Shown here: piece after piece, positions 21,190 through 26,057 of the stretch
Layout of the letters: each line of letters opens with the position of its first letter
How positions within the stretch are numbered: the first letter of the stretch is position 1
Assembly: GCA_964388495.1 (NCBI GenBank)
Contig: CAYMAT010000017.1
Span: 1 to 26,057, forward strand
Direction of reading: 5' to 3'
DNA from: CAYMAT01 sp964388495
GTDB lineage: Bacteria; Patescibacteriota; Gracilibacteria; Peribacterales; Peribacteraceae
DNA length: 26,057 nt
Made by a program: the position numbers and the translations under genes
The notes under the pieces: generated by a model
Databases searched by the model: none
Seen by the model: the letters and a program-made list of their open reading frames with translations, nothing else
Told to the model about the DNA's origin: nothing

Positions 21190-24100
21190 TCACGCGTATT
21201 TACTGAGCAGCTCCTCCATCTTTTTCTCCAGGATCGGGGACATGGTGACCGTGAGCGGCACGGGAATGGTCTGCGCCCCCACCTTCAGCTGGATCTTCTC
21301 CTTCCCCGGGAAGGTCTCAAACGTGCGCTTGAGATCCAATAACAACTGGCGCGGGGCCTTGGGAGGCAACGTGACGGTGTGAATGGAAATGGCGTCGGAG
21401 ACGGGGTTGGTCCCTTCCGTTTTCCCCGTGGGCTGTGCGGCACCCTCCACTTCAAATCCCTCCAGGCCCAGCTTCTCCAGGGGTTCCGTCGCATCCATGC
21501 CCTTGGTCAACCAGCGGCCAAGCGGTCCCAGGAAGTCATCAGCCACTCCGGCGTCGGCTTCCGTCCCCACCTTCACCGTCTCTCCGGCGATGACGTTTCC
21601 TTCCTCGTCCACCATTTCCACGTTCTCCTCGTCGCTGGTGCGCATGCGAACCTGGATGCCGTTCTTGGCCTCCTCCTCGTCAAAGAATTTTTCCTCCTTG
21701 GCGCGCTCGATCATCTTGGTGAGCGATGCCTTTTTGACCGCGTCCGCCTTCACCTGCAGCTGCCCGGCGCGCATGTCCAGCTGCCCGGCTATGACCAGCA
21801 CGGTGTCCGGATGGCCCAGTGCCTTGCTGGCGTCTGCATAGGCGCGGGGGAAAAGCATCACCTCTATCTTCCCGGTGGGGTCTTCCAGCGTGAGGATGGC
21901 CATGGTCTCGCCTTTCTTTGTGGTGATCTTCTTGAGGCCTTCCTCAATGCCCGCCACGGTCACGGATTTGCCCACCTCCTTGGTGGTCAGATTCTGCACC
22001 AGCTGCGCCTTTTTGCCGATGTATTTGCGGAGTCCGGCCAGCGGGTGACTGCTCACGTACATGCCCAGTGTCTCCTTTTCCCACTTCAGCTTTTCTAATG
22101 GAGTGGCGGCGGGTGTGTCCGGAAACTTGATGGTCGATTCATCAATGCCCGTGTCCTCCAGGCCGCTGAAGAGGTCATTCTGTGCGGCCACGGAATCGCC
22201 GGTGGCTTTGGAGAAGTTCACGATCACCTCGTAGTTGTCGATGATGGTGCGGCGCTCGCCCAGCTTGTCCAATGCGCCGGATTTGCTGAGGGCTTCCAGC
22301 ATTTTCTTGTTGAGGGACTTGCTGGGCATGCGGCGTGCAAAATCCTCCAGACTTTTGAACGGTCCGCCCTGCATACGCACATCGATGATCTGCTGCACCG
22401 TGCTGGCGCCAATGCCCTTGATGGCCGTGAGTCCAAAGCGGATGCTGCTGTGCTCGTTTTTCGCGGGCTTGCCCGCCGAAGCCTTGGTGGAGGCGGGAAT
22501 GGCGGTGAAGTGACGGAGCGACTCGTTGATGTCCGGCGGCAGCACCGCGATGCCCATGGCGCGACACTCATCAATCTCAATCATGACGCGATCCGTGGTT
22601 TCCGCGTCGGAGCTGAGGAGTGCCGCCATGAACTCCGTCGGGTAATGGGCTTTGAGGTACGCGGTCTGGAAGGCGATCAGCGCGTAGCCCGTGGCGTGGG
22701 ACTTGTTGAAACCGTATCCGGCAAAGGGCTCGATGACGTCGTCGAAAATCTCCTCGGCCAGTTTCTTGCTGTAGCCCTTGCCCGTGGCGCCGCTGATGAA
22801 TTTCTCGCGCTGCGCGATCAGCTCCTTCTGGATTTTCTTTCCAATAGCGCGACGCAGGAGATCGGCTTCTCCAAGCGAGAATCCCGCAAAGAACTGCGCG
22901 ATAAGAAGAATCTGCTCCTGGTAGACGCCAATGCCGTACGTCGGTTCCAGAATCGTGCGCAGGTCATCGTGCTGGTATTTGACCTTCTCCGTTCCGTGCT
23001 TGCGCTTGATGTAGCTGGGAATCCAGTCCATGGGACCGGGGCGGTACAGCGAGACCATCGCGATGATGTCGTCGAATTTGGTGGGCTTCAGCTGTTTCAG
23101 GTAACGGCGCATGCCCGCGGATTCCAGCTGGAACACGCCCGTGGTGTCACCCCTCTGCAGAAGCTTGTACGTGTCCGCGTCATCCATCGGGAGCTTTGCC
23201 AGATCGATGGTCTTTCCGTGCAGACGCTCGATGATCTCCAGTGTGGTCTGGATCACGGTCAGGTTGGTGAGTCCCAGGAAGTCCATTTTGAGGAGACCCA
23301 GGGACTCCAGCGGCTTGGCGGAATATTGCGTGATGGTGATGGATTCATCTTTGGGCGCGCGCTGCACGGCGGTGTATTCCGTGGCGGGCTTATCCGTAAT
23401 CACCACGCCGCACGCGTGCACGGACACGTGACGCGCTTTGCCCTCTAGGCGTAGTGCGGTATCAATGATCCTCCGGTACGTCTCGTTTCCCTTATAGACG
23501 GCTTTCATTTCATCCGTCTCCAACGCCTCCGCCAACTTTGTTCCCGGGCGTTCCGGGATCAGTTTGGCCAGCGTGTTCATTTCCAAAAACGGAATGCCGT
23601 ACGCGCGGCCCACGTCTTTGACCGCGGCGCGGGCGGCCAGCGTTCCAAACGTACAGATCTGCACCACGCGGTCGCGGCCGTATTTGTCGCGCACGTACTC
23701 CAGCACTTCATCGCGGCGGGTATCGGCAAAGTCCAGATCGATATCCGGCATGGAGATGCGTTCCGGGTTCAAAAAGCGTTCAAACAGCAGACCGTGCTCC
23801 ATGGGTTCGATGCCGGTGATGCCCATCACGTAACTGACCATGGATCCCGCAGCTGAACCGCGGCCCGGCCCCACGGTGATGCCGCGGCGGCGCGCCTCGT
23901 TCACAAAGTCCGCGACGATCAAGAAGTACCCGGAGAACCCCACCTGTTTGATGATGGAGAGCTCGTACTCCAAGCGCTTCTTCTGCTCGTCCGTGCCCTC
24001 CGGATAGAATTTCTTGAAGCCCTCCTGGCACAGGCGCGTGAGCTCGTCCTCCTCGCTGGTGCCGTCCTTCATGGGATAGCGGGGGATGACGTTCTTGCCG

Positions 24101-24942
24101 AAGGTGAAGTTCACGTTGCAGCGGTCGGCAATCTCGCGCGTCGCCTCCAGCGCCTCGGGCACGTGTGCGAAGGCTTTCTCCAGTTCCTCAAAGGGGCGCA
24201 TGGAATAGTCGCTGTCGCGCATGGAGAACCTGCTGGGGTCCTCCAGTTGCGCGTTCTTCTGGATGCAGAGCAACACGTCGTGCGCCTCCGCGTCCTCCGC
24301 CCGGCAGTAGTGGCTGTAGCACGTGACGACGGTTTTTACCCCCAGCTCCTTCCCGTATTTGATCAGCTGCTGGTTCACCTCGTTCTGGCCGGGGACGCCG
24401 GGCAGATCCATGAGCTCAAAGTACACGTTGTCCTTCCCAAAGTACGAGCGGTATTCCTCCGTGAGCTCCGCGATGCGCTTGCCGTCTTCCTGCAGCGCCG
24501 CCTGCGGAATGGCGCCGGAGAGAGGGCCCGTGAGTGCAATCAGCCCCTTGCCGTATTTCTGCAGCAGTTCCTTGTCCACGCGGGGCTTGTAGTACATGCC
24601 TTCCAGCGCGGCGATGGATGCCAGTTGCAGGAGGTTGCGGTATCCCTCGTCGTTTTCCGCAATCAAATACAAGGGCCAGCGCTTGGTGTCCGTGCCACTC
24701 TCCTTGTCCTTGCGCGTGCGTGCGGCGATGTACGTGTCCATTCCCAGTATCGGCTTGATGCCTTTCTTCTTCGCTTCCTGCACAAACTCGATCAAGCCGT
24801 ACGTGTATCCCTTGTCCGCGAGCCCCACGGCGTTCTGTCCCAGCTCCACAGCGCGTGCCACGATTTCCGCGGTGCCGGGCAATGCCTCCAACAGCGAGTA
24901 CGTGGAGTGGCAGTGCAGGTGAACGAAGTCAGCAGGTTTCAT
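21190..24942 (-). CDS. dnaE: DNA polymerase III alpha subunit
   Basis: This 1250-aa protein is the replicative C-family polymerase (DnaE1 type). The N-terminal PHP domain begins HLHCHSTYSLLEA. The polymerase core has PGRGSAAGS and PDIDLDF with Asp400 and Asp402, and the third catalytic Asp lies in KMDFLGLTNL. A helix-hairpin-helix segment (GLTAIKGIGAS) and an OB-fold (VTVAGIEEGLKKITTKKGETMAILTLED) follow. Length is normal for the family, and the extra ASTKASAGKPAK stretch is a low-complexity insert before the HhH. Several PHP metal ligands look replaced (ADKG for TDHG, GMD for GCE, CYSHY for NDVHY), so PHP exonuclease activity is doubtful. I use ATG 24942; GTG 24948 would add two residues. 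The dnaE gene heads a run continuing to the small genes at 18652. Confidence 0.97.
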   Translation of the reverse strand: MKPADFVHLHCHSTYSLLEALPGTAEIVARAVELGQNAVGLADKGYTYGLIEFVQEAKKKGIKPILGMDTYIAARTRKDKESGTDTKRWPLYLIAENDEGYRNLLQLASIAALEGMYYKPRVDKELLQKYGKGLIALTGPLSGAIPQAALQEDGKRIAELTEEYRSYFGKDNVYFELMDLPGVPGQNEVNQQLIKYGKELGVKTVVTCYSHYCRAEDAEAHDVLLCIQKNAQLEDPSRFSMRDSDYSMRPFEELEKAFAHVPEALEATREIADRCNVNFTFGKNVIPRYPMKDGTSEEDELTRLCQEGFKKFYPEGTDEQKKRLEYELSIIKQVGFSGYFLIVADFVNEARRRGITVGPGRGSAAGSMVSYVMGITGIEPMEHGLLFERFLNPERISMPDIDLDFADTRRDEVLEYVRDKYGRDRVVQICTFGTLAARAAVKDVGRAYGIPFLEMNTLAKLIPERPGTKLAEALETDEMKAVYKGNETYRRIIDTALRLEGKARHVSVHACGVVITDKPATEYTAVQRAPKDESITITQYSAKPLESLGLLKMDFLGLTNLTVIQTTLEIIERLHGKTIDLAKLPMDDADTYKLLQRGDTTGVFQLESAGMRRYLKQLKPTKFDDIIAMVSLYRPGPMDWIPSYIKRKHGTEKVKYQHDDLRTILEPTYGIGVYQEQILLIAQFFAGFSLGEADLLRRAIGKKIQKELIAQREKFISGATGKGYSKKLAEEIFDDVIEPFAGYGFNKSHATGYALIAFQTAYLKAHYPTEFMAALLSSDAETTDRVMIEIDECRAMGIAVLPPDINESLRHFTAIPASTKASAGKPAKNEHSSIRFGLTAIKGIGASTVQQIIDVRMQGGPFKSLEDFARRMPSKSLNKKMLEALSKSGALDKLGERRTIIDNYEVIVNFSKATGDSVAAQNDLFSGLEDTGIDESTIKFPDTPAATPLEKLKWEKETLGMYVSSHPLAGLRKYIGKKAQLVQNLTTKEVGKSVTVAGIEEGLKKITTKKGETMAILTLEDPTGKIEVMLFPRAYADASKALGHPDTVLVIAGQLDMRAGQLQVKADAVKKASLTKMIERAKEEKFFDEEEAKNGIQVRMRTSDEENVEMVDEEGNVIAGETVKVGTEADAGVADDFLGPLGRWLTKGMDATEPLEKLGLEGFEVEGAAQPTGKTEGTNPVSDAISIHTVTLPPKAPRQLLLDLKRTFETFPGKEKIQLKVGAQTIPVPLTVTMSPILEKKMEELLSKYA

Positions 24943-25069
24943 GCCCACAAATCAGAATAGAGGAAGCGCATCACGGCACAGTCCGTGGACGGGGCCGGAT
25001 GGACAAAATCGGATGCCTTCACAGAAGAATTGTACGTGATGGGGAAAAAGGGGAAAGAAGGGAAAAACA

Positions 25070-25092
25070 GGAAAAAAAAGTCACTTTTTCCC
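25070..25092 (-). terminator. A/T-rich hairpin, possible terminator
   Basis: On the minus strand GAAAAAG-TGA-CTTTTTTTT forms a 6-7 bp stem running into a T-rich tract. It is placed 12 nt after the stop of the gene at 25105, between that gene and dnaE. The stem is nearly all A-T, so the call is moderate. Confidence 0.45.
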
Positions 25093-25104
25093 GTTTTCAA
25101 CCTT

Positions 25105-26052
25105 TTACTGTTCCGTTGCCGCCTTGCACTGTTGCCAAATGTCCGGATTTTCCCTGTATTTCCCGTTCCCGTAAGGGAAGCACGCGTCTTCAAAGACGGC
25201 ATCCAGCGCTTTGCGCAAAGTTTCCGTGCCAGGACGGTCCGGACAAACGCGCCACAGGAAGCTGCCAAAGTCCCGGACAAACGCGCGAAGCCCGTACTCC
25301 ATGGAATTCCCCACATGCACCAGCGCCAGCACCGCTTTGCGGAGCGGTTCAAAGTCATCCTCAATACTCAGTCCCGGATCCGCCCCCACGGCGAAGGTGG
25401 CGCTGGTGCGCCCGGAGCGGTCCTTCAGGAAATCCTCCGTGTCGCGGCGGTCGTCCAAAAACAGGAGCTGCATGAGCGGATGTGCCTTGCGCAGCCAGGC
25501 GAAGGCGCGGGGGTCGGGTGCGGCTATCTGCTCGTTCTGGGACTGCCGGCGGAATTCCTCAAGAAGGGGGAGGTCATCAATATCCAGGGAGAAATCCCCG
25601 CGCAGTGACCAGAGCAGGAGGTCATCTGGCAGTTTTTCCGCGTAGCCCTGCAGCGTCTTGTGGACGCGGGGTGCCGGCGCGGGCGCGGCGGAGGCGGCAG
25701 GGGCAGTGGATGTGCCGATCAGCTGGTCCACCGCCTGCGCCACGGCGGAAACCCCTTCTGGCGATGTCCACTGGCTGTAGAACTGCTCAGCCGTCTGCGC
25801 GCGCTGCATGTTGGCGTCCAGCGCCTCCTGCATGCCGGGGGCATCGCCCGTCAGCAGCCCCTGCGCCCGGCCAATGGCATCCGAATCGCATCCATAGCCG
25901 GAGGGATTGATGGGCAGGTAATCGGTATTGAAGTACGAAAGCACCTCGCCGGAGCTCTCCTCTCCACTGGCGGAGGAGTTCTGATCTGCTGTTTCCCAGA
26001 AAAAGGGATCGTTCAATCCCGCATCGGTTACATCGGGATTGAGGCCCCCCAC
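25105..26052 (-). CDS. hypothetical protein, probably running off the window edge
   Basis: At least 315 aa. The printed start is a GTG at 26052, but the reading frame stays open to the window end, so the true start may lie outside. The N-terminal part is acidic and Ser/Glu-rich. Residues about 50-115 look helical (GMQEALDANMQRAQTAEQFYSQW), and a Pro/Ala linker (TAPAASAAPAPAPRV, about 115-130) follows. A C-terminal domain of about 185 residues is helical, with conserved-looking WSLRGDFSLDIDDLPLLEEFRR, LMQLLFLDDRRDTEDFL and AVLALVHVGNSMEYGLRAFVRDFGSFLWRV. No membrane segment or family motif is recognised. It ends in TAA 157 nt upstream of the dnaE GTG/ATG region. Confidence 0.72.
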   Translation of the reverse strand: MGGLNPDVTDAGLNDPFFWETADQNSSASGEESSGEVLSYFNTDYLPINPSGYGCDSDAIGRAQGLLTGDAPGMQEALDANMQRAQTAEQFYSQWTSPEGVSAVAQAVDQLIGTSTAPAASAAPAPAPRVHKTLQGYAEKLPDDLLLWSLRGDFSLDIDDLPLLEEFRRQSQNEQIAAPDPRAFAWLRKAHPLMQLLFLDDRRDTEDFLKDRSGRTSATFAVGADPGLSIEDDFEPLRKAVLALVHVGNSMEYGLRAFVRDFGSFLWRVCPDRPGTETLRKALDAVFEDACFPYGNGKYRENPDIWQQCKAATEQ

Positions 26053-26057
26053 AATGA

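Noticed and set aside
22450..23448. 332-codon plus-strand frame over dnaE
   Set aside because: Antisense shadow of the conserved DNA polymerase domain.

Overview
The window is bacterial, densely coded on both strands, and reads with the standard genetic code, since TGA ends several genes. It contains a run of ten N (4606-4615), so it is almost certainly a metagenome-assembled scaffold. Many short unknown proteins, few Shine-Dalgarno sites, compact spacing and several families I associate with Patescibacteria (CPR) suggest a CPR bacterium, perhaps Peregrinibacteria/Peribacteria-like. That placement is inference. The firm anchors are dnaE, aspS, nrdR, a TsaC/Sua5 protein, an HtrA protease and tRNA-Leu.

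Layout. (1) 1-1470: tandem DOT1-like methyltransferase paralogs with a promoter and a strong terminator. (2) 1478-1955: a tRNA-Leu(UAG) gene split by a palindromic-repeat insertion that itself carries an intact tRNA-Leu(UAG), then a promoter. (3) 1956-5834, plus strand: an unknown protein with a weak YdcF/DUF218-like pattern, a terminator, then HtrA, a signal-less amidase with an SLH-like tail (split by the N gap), a small holin-like membrane protein and a Cys-rich membrane-anchored protein. (4) 5835-8928: a PP2C-type phosphatase and a TrmB-like regulator on minus, divergent from a 2OG-Fe(II) dioxygenase plus an unknown partner. Their shared intergenic region holds two operator-like palindromes. 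(5) 8934-11095, minus: a charged coiled-coil protein and a protein with an exact in-frame 341-bp internal duplication, behind a near-consensus promoter. (6) 11295-13624, minus: nrdR then aspS, separated by a 9-bp repeat array, with a long hairpin just before nrdR. (7) 13813-18655, plus: an unrecognised 1330-aa protein and a 279-aa Pro/Ala/Glu-rich partner. (8) 24942-18652, minus: dnaE, a two-gene PH-domain membrane pair, tsaC and three small unknown genes. (9) 25105 to the right edge, minus: an unknown protein, possibly incomplete at its 5' end.

How the genes work together. dnaE, nrdR, aspS, tsaC and the tRNAs cover replication, dNTP control and translation. HtrA, the amidase, the holin-like protein and the Cys-rich protein form a cell-envelope or lysis-like cassette. 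The TrmB/dioxygenase pair looks like a self-contained regulated small-molecule module. The 1330-aa locus and the small proteins around it are the largest unexplained block.
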